A stretch of 64,000 bases of DNA. Source: Lentibacter sp. XHP0401 (GTDB lineage: Bacteria; Pseudomonadota; Alphaproteobacteria; Rhodobacterales; Rhodobacteraceae). Position numbers and translations under genes: made by a program. Where the stretch lies: contig NZ_JAOWLC010000005.1 in the NCBI RefSeq assembly GCF_025751535.1, positions 1 through 64,000 on the forward strand, given 5' to 3'. Below the pieces are notes generated by a model. That model was not told the origin of the DNA and ran no database searches. It saw nothing but the letters and a program-made list of their open reading frames with translations. Below, piece by piece: positions 1 to 8,532 of this stretch (position 1 is the first letter of the stretch; every line of letters starts with the position of its first letter).

Positions 1-77
1 GTCTTGCCGTGGTCAACGTGACCAATCGTGCCGATGTTGCAGTGTGGTTTATTACGGCTGAACTTTTCCTTTGCCAT
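1..77 (-). CDS. tuf: Elongation factor Tu, N-terminal fragment (runs off the left edge)
   Basis: Only the first 25 codons are present. Read on the minus strand they begin [20 protein letters not shown] and continue into VDHGKT, which is the start of EF-Tu including the first residues of the GTP-binding P-loop (GHVDHGKT). EF-Tu delivers aminoacyl-tRNA to the ribosome A site. The ATG is at 77-75. Roughly 100 bases of non-coding DNA separate it from the lipoprotein gene upstream, so its promoter, or the end of a preceding transcript, should lie there. Alphaproteobacteria often have two tuf copies; which one this is cannot be told from the fragment. Confidence 0.93.
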   Translation of the reverse strand, partial: MAKEKFSRNKPHCNIGTIGHVDHGK

Positions 78-176
78 CGCGTTGGCGCCCCTTCATGTTA
101 CGGCCCGCATGTGCGCGACCAAAGTTAATCTGAGCGCGCACATATGACCTTATGACAAAGAAATCAACCCGCGAAA

Positions 177-752
177 TCAGCCTTCGGGCTCATCTTCCAG
201 CGCATCTTCCGGCGCATCATTGAACCACCCTTCGCTCGCATTCTGGCGCACCAGCCAGAGCTCGATCATCTTGGCCGCGTTCTTGCTAAGGTTTTCCAGC
301 TGTTCTTCTGCCGATTGGGTCAGGCCCGAGCCGATCACCTGTTCGCCTGAAAGCTGTTCGAACACCACAATCTGGTGGGCCTTCTCGTTGAGCTTCTTGT
401 TCGCCGCATCGTCCCAAACCGTAATCCTGATGACCAGCGCCGATTTGGGGCTGGCCACAACAGGAATCCCCGGCTGCGCCAGCACATAGCCCTCAAGGCT
501 CACCCCGAAGTGATAGAGCTTGTCGCCTTCATAGCGGTCAAACCGCTCGGCGATCCGCGCGGTCACGGCTTCAACCCACTCTTCTTTCGGTTTCTCGCGG
601 CTCAGCGGGCCTTTTTCAAACTTCGGCGCAACGACAATGTTATGCCCGAGGCGGAAGTTGCCCAAATCAACGGCAGGTTGGTCAAGGTCGTCAGGGTTGG
701 CGCAGGCGGCCAACATGCCGAGGGCAGCAAGCAAAAAGAATCGACGCAGCAT
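177..752 (-). CDS. Predicted outer-membrane lipoprotein of unknown function
   Basis: A 191-residue protein starting MLRRFFLLAALGMLAAC: a short basic N-terminus, a hydrophobic stretch and a lipobox (LAAC) with the lipidated Cys at about residue 17. A longer reading frame continues upstream, but the signal peptide fixes the start at 752. The mature part is soluble, with mixed charged and beta-like segments (ALVIRITVWDD, AHQIVVFEQLSG) and a very acidic tail (APEDALEDEPEG). I do not recognise the family with certainty. It is divergent from the P450 gene (start 864), so the 111-bp gap must hold both promoters. Lipoprotein assignment is secure; function is unknown. Confidence 0.8.
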   Translation of the reverse strand: MLRRFFLLAALGMLAACANPDDLDQPAVDLGNFRLGHNIVVAPKFEKGPLSREKPKEEWVEAVTARIAERFDRYEGDKLYHFGVSLEGYVLAQPGIPVVASPKSALVIRITVWDDAANKKLNEKAHQIVVFEQLSGEQVIGSGLTQSAEEQLENLSKNAAKMIELWLVRQNASEGWFNDAPEDALEDEPEG

Positions 753-863
753 GGACAGCTCTCCGTTAAAAACTCTGCCTGCACCTATACCAGCACAGCC
801 GCGCATGCAATTGCCCTGCCCGTCTTGCACCCCTATATGAAGGACAACCGCGAAGGATACACC

Positions 864-2210
864 ATGTCCACAGCCCGAACTCCTGTTTCTGTTCCGCTCG
901 TCCGCGAGCCTTGGGGGATGCTGCGCAGCCTGTCTGCGGCGCGCAAGAATGTCCTCTCGATCATCCCCTACATCGCCACGCAGCAGCCTGTCGTTTCGGG
1001 CAAAACAGGCATCCGGTGGCACATGCTGATGGACCCTGACGCCATCCGCCGTGTGCTCCTCGAAGAGCTTGAGAATTATCCCAAATCCGATGTGACAAAA
1101 AACCTCCTCCGCCCCGCAATCGGCGAAAGCCTTTTCATAGCCGAGGGCGCGCACTGGCGCTGGCAGCGCCGCGCCGCCGCCCCCGTCTTTTCACACCGCA
1201 ACGTGAGCGCCCTTGCCCCCGTGATGAGCGCCGCCGCCGAGGCATCCCTCGCCCGTATTGAAAGGGCAGACAAACACGCCAGCGATATTTACGCCGAAAT
1301 GGTGCGCGCCACCTTTGATATCACCGCCAAAGTCACCCTTTCGGGCAGCGCGCTTTTCTCCTCTGACGAGGTTCACAAAGCCATCGATGCCTACATCGCC
1401 GCTGCGGGCAAGGTCTCCCTCTTTGATATCCTCGGTGTGCCAATGTGGGTTCCGCGGCCTTCGCGCCTCATGGCGGGGGCCTCGCTCAAGCAAATGAAAG
1501 CCATCGCCGATGATGCCGTCAATTCCCGCCGAACAGCGGGCGCGGGCGAAGTGCCCGACCTGCTCGATCTTCTGCTCGAGGGCGAAGATCCCGAGACAGG
1601 CCGCTCGATGAGCACCGCAGAGCTGCGTGACAATCTGCTCACCTTTATTGTCGCCGGCCACGAGACAACCGCACTCACGCTGGCATGGGCGTTCTACCTC
1701 TGCGCCTTTGATCAGGATGTGCAGGACAAAGCCCGCGCCGAGGCACAGTCCGCTCTGCAGGGCCGCACCGCCACAGCGGAAGATCTACCCGATCTGCCCT
1801 ATTGCCGCATGATCATTGATGAAGCTCTGCGTCTCTATCCGCCCGCCTCGCTCATCTCCCGCACGGCCCGGACAAGCGATACCCTCGCAGGCCGCGAGGT
1901 GCAAAAAGGCGATACCGTGATGATCCCGATTTACGCCTTGCACCGCAACGCGCTCCTCTGGGACGACCCCGACAGCTTCCGCCCCGAGCGCTTCACAGAG
2001 AAGCCCGAGCGTTACGCTTACCTGCCCTTCGGTGACGGCCCACGCATCTGCATCGGGGCCAGTTTCGCTCTGCAAGAGGCAGTGATCATCCTCGCCACGC
2101 TACTTTCAAAGCGCCGTTTCAAGCCCGTTGAAGGCCGTGCGCCCAACCCCGTGATGATCCTGACCTTGCGCCCCGAAGGCGGTGTCTGGCTCACATCCGA
2201 GGCCGTTTAA
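864..2210 (+). CDS. Cytochrome P450
   Basis: A 448-residue haem-thiolate monooxygenase of normal bacterial length, without a membrane anchor, so cytosolic. The diagnostic motifs are all present: the I-helix oxygen-activation site AGHETT (264-269), the K-helix ExxR (EALR, 320-323) and the haem-binding loop FGDGPRICIG with the proximal Cys at residue 396. The sequence resembles fatty-acid or terpene-hydroxylating bacterial P450s, but the substrate cannot be read. The start at 864 follows an AAGGA-like ribosome site; in-frame codons further upstream overlap the neighbouring lipoprotein gene on the other strand. No ferredoxin or ferredoxin reductase gene is adjacent. The stop codon overlaps the convergent soxG stop. 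Confidence 0.93.
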   Translation: MSTARTPVSVPLVREPWGMLRSLSAARKNVLSIIPYIATQQPVVSGKTGIRWHMLMDPDAIRRVLLEELENYPKSDVTKNLLRPAIGESLFIAEGAHWRWQRRAAAPVFSHRNVSALAPVMSAAAEASLARIERADKHASDIYAEMVRATFDITAKVTLSGSALFSSDEVHKAIDAYIAAAGKVSLFDILGVPMWVPRPSRLMAGASLKQMKAIADDAVNSRRTAGAGEVPDLLDLLLEGEDPETGRSMSTAELRDNLLTFIVAGHETTALTLAWAFYLCAFDQDVQDKARAEAQSALQGRTATAEDLPDLPYCRMIIDEALRLYPPASLISRTARTSDTLAGREVQKGDTVMIPIYALHRNALLWDDPDSFRPERFTEKPERYAYLPFGDGPRICIGASFALQEAVIILATLLSKRRFKPVEGRAPNPVMILTLRPEGGVWLTSEAV

Positions 2211-2755
2211 GAGGCCCGCGCCGCGACGCCTTCCATGGCAACCTGCAAGTCATGCACCAGCGTCTTGGCCATCGAGCGGAAACCCATGATCTGCCAGCTC
2301 TCCGCCGCCAATCGTGTGATCGAGCAGGCCATATGAAAGACTTCCGTGCGCGCCGTGGCTCCCATAGGGAAAGCAACATCGCGCATGTCCAAAGGTGTCA
2401 GCCGCGCCAACACATCGCGCGCGCCCGCCCCCTCAAGCACAAGGCAAGACCAGGCATCCGACTGATCTGTCAGCGCCGCATACGGTGCAAGCTTGCTTGA
2501 GGCTTCCCCCCCCATCAGAAGCGCCGCCCCACGGCCAAACCACACCAGTCGCACCGCGCCACTAACCGAAGTCTCGCCAGCCTCGGGCCAACGCAGCCCA
2601 TGCGCCGCTTCCAGCGCCTTGGCCAAAGCTGCCTCTTTTCCCTTAAACGGCGCAACCAGCGTAAGCTGGCGCATCTCGTCCTCGCGCAACGCGGCCCCGC
2701 CAATCTCGAGCGGCAAAAGCCCGGCTGCGGGTGATAATGCTTTCAGTTCAGTCAC
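2207..2755 (-). CDS. soxG: Sarcosine oxidase gamma subunit
   Basis: A 182-residue last gene of the sarcosine oxidase operon. The gamma subunit is a small partner in the heterotetrameric enzyme that oxidatively demethylates sarcosine to glycine, H2O2 and (with tetrahydrofolate) methylene-THF. The likely start is a GTG at 2755 giving VTELKALSP, which overlaps the end of soxA by 8 nt; the open frame runs 45 codons further into soxA, but that extension reads as antisense-like low-complexity sequence. Fold features such as VRLVWFGRGAALLMG and the ending SMAKTLVHDLQVAME fit the family. Its TAA shares the bases TTAA with the stop of the convergent P450 gene. Confidence 0.85.
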   Translation of the reverse strand: MTELKALSPAAGLLPLEIGGAALREDEMRQLTLVAPFKGKEAALAKALEAAHGLRWPEAGETSVSGAVRLVWFGRGAALLMGGEASSKLAPYAALTDQSDAWSCLVLEGAGARDVLARLTPLDMRDVAFPMGATARTEVFHMACSITRLAAESWQIMGFRSMAKTLVHDLQVAMEGVAARAS

Positions 2756-5678
2756 GGCTGCGCTCCCCTTCTGGATCCAGGAATACCGGATGGCAGACTT
2801 CGCAAGTCGTCGAAATCCCGCGCACATGGTCAACCATCTGCACAATCTCGCCGTGCCGCGCCCGCCCGCCGCGCAAGAACCCGAGGCCAAGGAATGTTTC
2901 CATCGTCGGAGAAAACGCCACCGACGTCAGATACCCCTGATTGTTCTTGCGCACAGGCTCCGCACCCTCGTTATACAAATGCGCCCCTGCGGTCAGTTGC
3001 TTCACAACCCCCACTGGCTTCAACCCGACCATCATTTCGCGGTCTTCATCCAACAAACCGGGGCGCATTGCCGCGGCCTTACCGATAAAGTCTTTCTTCT
3101 TGCTCATCATCCCCTGCATACCGATGTCAAACGCCGTCACCCGTCCGTGGATTTCGCCGTGGGTGATAAAGCCTTTCTCGATGCGCAGCACATTGAGCGC
3201 CTCCATTCCGTAAGCACCGCCGCCAAGCTTTTCTGCCCGCTTGCGCAACTCGCCAAACAAGCTCTCGCCATAGCGCGCAGGCACAGCGACCTCATAGGCA
3301 TGTTCGCCCGAAAAGCTGATGCGGAACAAGCGACCAGAAACGCCCGCAACCTTCACATTACCACAGGCCATAAAGGGCCAGCTCTCGCCCTCAATCGGCG
3401 CATCCAAAAGACCGTTGAGAAGCTCGCGCGCCTTCGGCCCCGCCACAGCAAACTGCGCCCAGTGCTCGGTGACCGAAGCAAACCGCACATCTAAATCAGG
3501 CCGCAAACCTTGGCTCACAAACTCCATATGCTTCATCACTTCGCCCGCCGCCGCCGTGGTGGTGGTCATCACAAAATGATCCTCCGCAAGCCGCGCGGTC
3601 GTGCCATCGTCCATCACATGCCCGTCTTCGCGCAGCATAAGCCCATAGCGCACACGGCCCACCTTAAGAGTGGAGAACATATTGGTGTAAACAAAGTCGA
3701 GAAACGCGCCGGCGTCCTTGCCCTTGATGTCGATCTTGCCAAGCGTAGACACATCACACACGCCCACGGCGTTGCGCACATAGCCAACCTCACGGTCACA
3801 GCTCTGCCGCCACGTTGTCTCGCCCTTGGCGGGGAAATAGCTGGGCCGATACCACAGCCCCGCCTCGATCATCGGCGCATTCGCCGCCACAGTCAGGCGG
3901 TGCGAGGTCGTAAACCGCTCGGGCGCAAACCCCTTGTCCGCCGCCCCCGCCGCCATTGCGGCAATCGCCACAGGCGTAAACGGTGGCCGATAGGTCGTCG
4001 TGCCCGTCTCGGGAATGCCGCGCCCCGTCGCATCTGCCAAAACGGCCAGCGCCTGCACGTTGGAGTTCTTGCCTTGGTCCGTCGCCATCCCTTGCGTGGT
4101 GTAGCGCTTCATATGCTCGACCGAGCGGAAGTTCTCCACCGCAGCCTGCTTCACATCCTTCACAGTCACATCGTTCTGAAAATCAAGCCAGGCCCGGCCC
4201 TTGCCTGCCACAGCCCAAAGCGGTGCGATGTTATAAGGACGGTCTTCAGCCCTCGGCATCTGCGGCACCTTCGCTTTCAGCCCCAACGCCTCGCAAGCCG
4301 CCTGCGCCGCACCGACACCTTCCCCAAGGCACGCCGCTGTCGAGAACACACCGTTACACGCCCCCGCCGCAATCAGCCCCGGAACCATGCCAACTTTCGG
4401 CACAAACGCCGCAATCGCCTCATTCCATTCTGGCCGCCCGTTCATATGGCAAGTGAGGTGCAGCGTCGGGTTCCAGCCGCCCGACATACCAAGGCAGTCC
4501 GCCTGCACTTTCTCGATCCCGGAAGGCCGCGCAATACTCACGGCCTCAAGCGCCTTTCGCCCCTCGGTTCCGCACGCCTGCGCGCCCGCATAAAACGGCA
4601 CATCGAGCGCACAGCGCGCATCCGCGCGGCTGTCGATCAGCGCCGCAACATGCACTCCTGCCGCCAGCAAATCCGCCGCCACATCATGAATGCTGTCGTT
4701 GTTGCCAAACAGCGCAACAGCCTGCCCGGGGGCTACATTCCAGCGGTTCACATAGGCGCGCACAGCGCTCGCCATCATCACACCGGGGCGGTCATTGTTC
4801 TGAAACGCCACTGGCCGTTCCAAAGCCCCCGCCGCCAGCACAGCCCGCTTGGCAGCAATTTTCCAGAAGCACTCTTTCGGCAAACCCTTGGCCAACGGGC
4901 GGTGATGCGCCACACGCTCCAGCGCGCCATATGTGCCGCCGTCATAGGCCCCTGTCACCGAGGTGCGCGTCATGATCCGCACGTTGTCCATCGCGTCTAG
5001 CCGCCCGACAATCGCTTCGGCCCAGTCGCGCGCAGGCGTCCCGTCAATCTCGCCGCTTTCGCTGAGAAGCCGCCCGCCCAGCGCACTGTCTTCTTCCGCA
5101 AGGATCACATCCGCCCCCGCCTCAGCCGCCGTCAAAGCGGCCATAAGCCCCGACGGCCCCGAGCCGATAACAAGCACATCGCAGTGCGCAAACCCGCGTT
5201 CGTACTTGTCGCTGATCGGATCACCCGATATGGCTCCAAGCCCCGCCGCGCGGCGGATGACAGGCTCGTAAAGCTTCTCCCAAAAGGCTTTGGGCCACAT
5301 GAAGGTCTTGTAATAAAATCCAGCGCCAAGAAACGGCGCGCCAAGGTCGTTAACGCCCATCACATCAAAGTCGAGCGAGGGCCAGCGGTTCTGGCTCACC
5401 GCCTCCAGCCCCTCGTATATCTCCTGCACGGTCGCACGCATGTTAGGGTCCTGAGAGCCGCCCTTGCCCACAGTCACCAAAGCGTTCGGCTCCTCGGAAC
5501 CTGCTGTCAGCACACCGCGTGGTCGATGATACTTGAACGAGCGCGCCATCAGCTTCACGCCATTGGCCAGCAGAGCCGAGGCAAGGGTATCGCCTTCAAA
5601 GCCCTCATAGCTGCGCCCGTCAAAGCTGAATCTCACCTTGCGGCTGCGGTTGATCAGCCCTTTGCCTTGCAGCCTCAT
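2748..5678 (-). CDS. soxA: Sarcosine oxidase alpha subunit
   Basis: A 976-residue catalytic subunit of normal family length. Domain order: an N-terminal Fer2_4-like domain (about 10-100, FSFDGRSYEGFEGDTLASAL); an FAD/NAD-binding Rossmann domain beginning at DVLVIGSGPSGLMAALTAAEAG (about 170); a pyridine-nucleotide-disulfide-oxidoreductase-like second half; and a C-terminal aminomethyltransferase (GcvT-like) domain from about residue 590, which binds tetrahydrofolate and captures the methyl group as methylene-THF. NAD+ binds this subunit, while the covalent FMN lies between alpha and beta. The ATG at 5678 overlaps the soxD stop (ATGA), indicating translational coupling. Confidence 0.95.
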   Translation of the reverse strand: MRLQGKGLINRSRKVRFSFDGRSYEGFEGDTLASALLANGVKLMARSFKYHRPRGVLTAGSEEPNALVTVGKGGSQDPNMRATVQEIYEGLEAVSQNRWPSLDFDVMGVNDLGAPFLGAGFYYKTFMWPKAFWEKLYEPVIRRAAGLGAISGDPISDKYERGFAHCDVLVIGSGPSGLMAALTAAEAGADVILAEEDSALGGRLLSESGEIDGTPARDWAEAIVGRLDAMDNVRIMTRTSVTGAYDGGTYGALERVAHHRPLAKGLPKECFWKIAAKRAVLAAGALERPVAFQNNDRPGVMMASAVRAYVNRWNVAPGQAVALFGNNDSIHDVAADLLAAGVHVAALIDSRADARCALDVPFYAGAQACGTEGRKALEAVSIARPSGIEKVQADCLGMSGGWNPTLHLTCHMNGRPEWNEAIAAFVPKVGMVPGLIAAGACNGVFSTAACLGEGVGAAQAACEALGLKAKVPQMPRAEDRPYNIAPLWAVAGKGRAWLDFQNDVTVKDVKQAAVENFRSVEHMKRYTTQGMATDQGKNSNVQALAVLADATGRGIPETGTTTYRPPFTPVAIAAMAAGAADKGFAPERFTTSHRLTVAANAPMIEAGLWYRPSYFPAKGETTWRQSCDREVGYVRNAVGVCDVSTLGKIDIKGKDAGAFLDFVYTNMFSTLKVGRVRYGLMLREDGHVMDDGTTARLAEDHFVMTTTTAAAGEVMKHMEFVSQGLRPDLDVRFASVTEHWAQFAVAGPKARELLNGLLDAPIEGESWPFMACGNVKVAGVSGRLFRISFSGEHAYEVAVPARYGESLFGELRKRAEKLGGGAYGMEALNVLRIEKGFITHGEIHGRVTAFDIGMQGMMSKKKDFIGKAAAMRPGLLDEDREMMVGLKPVGVVKQLTAGAHLYNEGAEPVRKNNQGYLTSVAFSPTMETFLGLGFLRGGRARHGEIVQMVDHVRGISTTCEVCHPVFLDPEGERSRD

Positions 5679-5947
5679 GCCATGGCCTCCTTGACGTTTT
5701 CAGCCAACTCGACCTTGCCGAATTCATGAGTCACCGTGTTGCGCTCGGCCACAAGCCAGCTGCCGCAGCCGAAATCATGAAACCACAACTCCCGCGTCCA
5801 GCCCGCAGGGTTTTCGCGGTTGTGCAGGTAATCATCCCACGCACCAAAGCCCGCGTCCTCGCTTGGTCGCTCAAGTGCCAAAGCATGGCCCTTGTAGGAA
5901 AATTCGCGGCTGTCTCTCTCGCCACAAAGGGGGCAGGCTATGCGCAT
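5675..5947 (-). CDS. soxD: Sarcosine oxidase delta subunit
   Basis: A 90-residue small subunit. It starts MRIACPLCGERDSREFSYKG; the CPLC pair together with the later His/Cys (WFHDFGCGSW) forms the structural zinc site typical of SoxD. The protein contributes no catalysis but stabilises the alpha-beta-gamma-delta tetramer. It lies directly upstream of soxA with a 4-nt ATGA overlap. Thirteen bases separate it from the exported-protein gene that interrupts the operon on its 5' side. Confidence 0.92.
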   Translation of the reverse strand: MRIACPLCGERDSREFSYKGHALALERPSEDAGFGAWDDYLHNRENPAGWTRELWFHDFGCGSWLVAERNTVTHEFGKVELAENVKEAMA

Positions 5948-5960
5948 AAGTCTTGTCCTA

Positions 5961-6383
5961 TCAACATTTGGTCAGCTTGCCGCCCGCAAGGAGCTCTCCG
6001 CTGCGCGACATGGCCGCAATCGAGATCGCCCCGCCCGCATCGACAAACCGCCGCGAACCCGAGCCCTTGCGGCAAAACTTCTTGCCAAACGTTTTCACAA
6101 ACCGCTGCTGAAGGCTCAGCTTCGGGTCGCGCACCATGCCGCGCTCGACCGAAGCGATATCCTTCGCCCGCGTCATGAAAACAATCGTGTCCCCCTGCGA
6201 TGTCGCCGCCGTCAGCTTCATCCCGGGGCTGATTTCTTCACCTATACCGGCTTGCGCCCGCCCCAGAACCTCTTGCATCATGTGGTGTATATGGGCGCTT
6301 GGCGGCGGGGTGCCGAATTTTACATCCGCCTGCGCAGCCGCCGCAAAACCGCTCGCCACCACTGCCAAAATCATCAAACGCAT
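5961..6383 (-). CDS. Exported protein of unknown function inside the sarcosine oxidase operon
   Basis: A 140-residue protein with a clear Sec signal peptide (MRLMILAVVASGFAAAAQA, cleavage probably before DVKFG). The mature part has two Cys residues (KKFCRKG and the C-terminal KLTKC) that could form a disulfide, and otherwise no domain I recognise. It sits between soxB (11-nt gap) and soxD (13-nt gap) on the same strand, so it is almost certainly co-transcribed. Sarcosine oxidase is cytosolic while this product should be periplasmic, so it is not an obvious subunit. A link to substrate capture or to peroxide or aldehyde stress at the envelope is speculation. Confidence 0.8.
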   Translation of the reverse strand: MRLMILAVVASGFAAAAQADVKFGTPPPSAHIHHMMQEVLGRAQAGIGEEISPGMKLTAATSQGDTIVFMTRAKDIASVERGMVRDPKLSLQQRFVKTFGKKFCRKGSGSRRFVDAGGAISIAAMSRSGELLAGGKLTKC

Positions 6384-6394
6384 GTCTCTCTCCT

Positions 6395-7648
6395 TCAGTG
6401 CAGGTTATGCTGGCTGCCGCTGTGCTCTTCGTCCATCAAGCCACGGCCCGTCTCGAAGCGGTCCAAACGGTGCTTCATCGCCGCCTCATGCGGCTGCCCC
6501 GTCGCCATCAGATGCGCCATGCAATATCCGGACGCAGGCACAGCCTTGAACCCGCCATAACACCAGCCTGCATTCACAAAAAGCCCGTCTACAGGCGTCT
6601 TGTCGATGATAAAGCTTCCATCAGGCGTCATGTCCATGATCCCGCCCCAGCTGCGCAAAACCCGCGCCTTGCCGATCTGTGGCAAAAGACACATCGCGGC
6701 TTCCATCACATGCTCGGCGGTCGGCAAATTGCCCCTCTGTGCGTAAGACGCATAAAAATCCAGATCACCGCCAAAGACCAACCCGCCCTTGTCGGACTGG
6801 CTCATATACATGTGCCCCATGCCAAAGGTGACGACATGGTCGATACAAGGCTTCAAGCCCTCGCTCACAAACGCCTGCAAAACATGGCTCTCGATGGGCA
6901 AGCGCAGCCCCGCCATCGCCGCAACCTGGCTTGAACGCCCCGCCACAACCATACCGACTTTCTTGGCCTTGATCGCGCCACGCGTGGTCTGCACGCCCTG
7001 CACTACGCCGTTCACAATATCAATCCCCGTCACTTCACAGTTCTGGATCAGGTCCACACCCCGCAGGTCCGCGCCGCGCGCAAAACCCCATGCCACGGCA
7101 TCGTGGCGCGCTGTGCCGCCGCGCTTGTGATACAAGCCGCCATAGATAGGGAAGCGGATGTTGTCGTGGTTTAGGTTCGGCAACAGCTCGCGCACACTCA
7201 CCTTATCCAGCAAAATCGCGTCATCGCCCTGAGAGATCATCATATTCGCGCGCTTCGCCGCCGCATCGCGCTGCCCGTCAGAGTGAAACAGGTTGATCAC
7301 GCCACGCTGGCTCATCATCGCGTTGTAGTTCAGGTCTTGCTCCAGCCCCTCCCAAAGCTTGAGCGAATGCGAGTAAAACTGCGAGTTGCCCTCAAGGCCG
7401 TAATTCGCGCGCACAATCGTCGTGTTGCGCCCCACGTTGCCGCCGCCAAGGTAGCCCTTTTCCAGCACCGCAATGTTGGTCATCCCATGGTTCTTGGCGA
7501 GGTAATAGGCCGTCGAAAGCCCGTGCCCGCCACCGCCGATGATGATCGCGTCATATTCAGGCTTTGGCGCAGGGTCGCGCCAATGCGGGGCCCAGCCTTT
7601 GTTGCCCGTGAGGCCCTCTTTGAGAATTTTCAGCGCAGAAAAGCGCAT
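6395..7648 (-). CDS. soxB: Sarcosine oxidase beta subunit
   Basis: A 417-residue flavoprotein of the DAO family, the first gene of the operon. An FAD-binding Rossmann motif IIIGGGGHGLSTAYYLA lies near residues 35-50. The segment RHDAVAWGFARGAD carries His182, at the position expected for the covalent FMN ligand of heterotetrameric sarcosine oxidases. The N-terminus MRFSALKILKEGLTGNKGW is characteristic of SoxB, so the start at 7648 is secure. This subunit holds the sarcosine-binding site. Upstream lies a long region without recognised genes that includes a hexamer direct repeat which might be a regulator site. Confidence 0.95.
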   Translation of the reverse strand: MRFSALKILKEGLTGNKGWAPHWRDPAPKPEYDAIIIGGGGHGLSTAYYLAKNHGMTNIAVLEKGYLGGGNVGRNTTIVRANYGLEGNSQFYSHSLKLWEGLEQDLNYNAMMSQRGVINLFHSDGQRDAAAKRANMMISQGDDAILLDKVSVRELLPNLNHDNIRFPIYGGLYHKRGGTARHDAVAWGFARGADLRGVDLIQNCEVTGIDIVNGVVQGVQTTRGAIKAKKVGMVVAGRSSQVAAMAGLRLPIESHVLQAFVSEGLKPCIDHVVTFGMGHMYMSQSDKGGLVFGGDLDFYASYAQRGNLPTAEHVMEAAMCLLPQIGKARVLRSWGGIMDMTPDGSFIIDKTPVDGLFVNAGWCYGGFKAVPASGYCMAHLMATGQPHEAAMKHRLDRFETGRGLMDEEHSGSQHNLH

Positions 7649-7759
7649 GTGTCCCCCTTGGCCTCTCGGCGCACAAGCTTCGGCGCGCCACAGCCCGCCC
7701 CATCAATCCGTGCCAGACTATCAAGCCGAACCATGAAGGGAAGTCCCCTTTTCGACATA

Positions 7760-7780
7760 GACTGTCCCGCTGGCGACTGT
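7760..7780. promoter_or_regulatory. Candidate regulator site: hexamer direct repeat upstream of soxB
   Basis: GACTGT occurs at 7760-7765 and again at 7775-7780, giving a 15-bp centre-to-centre spacing (ACAGTC twice when read toward soxB). It lies about 110 bp upstream of the soxB ATG, a plausible place for an activator. A regulator of the AraC/GlxA type is expected for betaine/sarcosine genes, but no such gene is adjacent, and a two-copy hexamer can arise by chance. Confidence 0.25.
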
Positions 7781-8532
7781 GACTTTGAGAAATGTCCAAA
7801 TGCGCTTCAGTCAGGCTGAAGCGGCGGCAAAAAAGGTCTGCCTGAATATCAATCTCCCAAAGCGTCAGGTCCGCTACGCGGGATGGGGCTACCGTTCGCG
7901 ACGGAAGCCGACGTCAGCCCCTGAGGTGGCGATCCAACGGATGTGTGAAGCGCTTTATGCCCGCCAAACACATCCTCGAAACGAAGGGCATAGCTTGCAT
8001 CAGCCAAATCGCCAGCCCGTGGGAACGGCTGACGATGCACGACGGCCCGCAGAACAACCTATTCAAACGCAATGGCTGCTATGCGGACGAAGTGAGCTTT
8101 CGCTGCGGCTGCACCAATGGCCACTTTTGATAGCTGTTCAACAAACGGTGGTTTTTGGAACGGCTGTTTTGGTGTCTTGTTGCGCAAGCGGTGGCAAGCA
8201 TTCATACGGGATGAATATTTTCTTTGAACGCGATAGCGTCTGTGCGGGGGGACGACTTATTCTCTCCCGATTCTCTCCCGACCGCCAAAATTTAGAGTTC
8301 GTTTCGCCACCACTCTTAAGCGAATTGAAACCGGCTCGACAGGTTTGCCCGCCGCGCTGAAAACACCACCGCCGGTTCCGCCTAATTCCAGCAGCCTTCG
8401 TGACCGCCGAGGCTGCTCGGGGCGAACAATCGCTTGTGCGGCAAGCAGATTTAGGTGAACTTGACGCTACGCGGCATGCCACTTGGAGAATGCCAAATTA
8501 TCGTCGCTTTATGAGATTAGGGGAAATTCTTT
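7781..8532. other. Long intergenic region without a convincing gene; degenerate repeat sequence
   Basis: The whole gap between soxB (7648) and the lipoprotein gene (8533) is 884 bp. Open frames here lack the strong third-position GC bias of the neighbours and give proteins I cannot recognise. Base composition is closer to even than in flanking genes. Visible features are a short tandem repeat of TTCTCTCCCGA near 8260-8280 and a block (8134-8175) that recurs inverted near 9193-9238. It reads as decayed sequence or dispersed intergenic repeat rather than a functional gene. The promoter of the downstream lipoprotein gene should be near its 3' end. Confidence 0.5.
8134..8175 (+). repeat. Inverted-repeat partner A flanking the lipoprotein gene
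   Basis: This block contains GTTCAACAAAC, then TTTTTGGAACGG, then TTTTGGTG, in that order. The reverse complement of 9193-9238 shows GTTCAACAAAC, TTTTGAACGG and TTTTTTGGTG in the same order and at nearly the same spacing. The two blocks are about 1 kb apart in opposite orientation and enclose the lipoprotein gene at 8533. They could be remnants of a dispersed intergenic repeat or of a small transposable unit; no transposase is present between them. Confidence 0.5.

Noticed and set aside
3510-5000. Long open frame (nearly 500 codons) on the + strand inside soxA
   Set aside because: It is antisense to a full-length, motif-complete soxA; its product is rich in Arg/His/Pro, the usual signature of the complement of high-GC coding DNA.
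7779-8360. 193-codon open frame downstream of the sox promoter region
   Set aside because: Codon use is unlike neighbouring genes, no ribosome site, and no recognisable protein; more likely decayed intergenic sequence.
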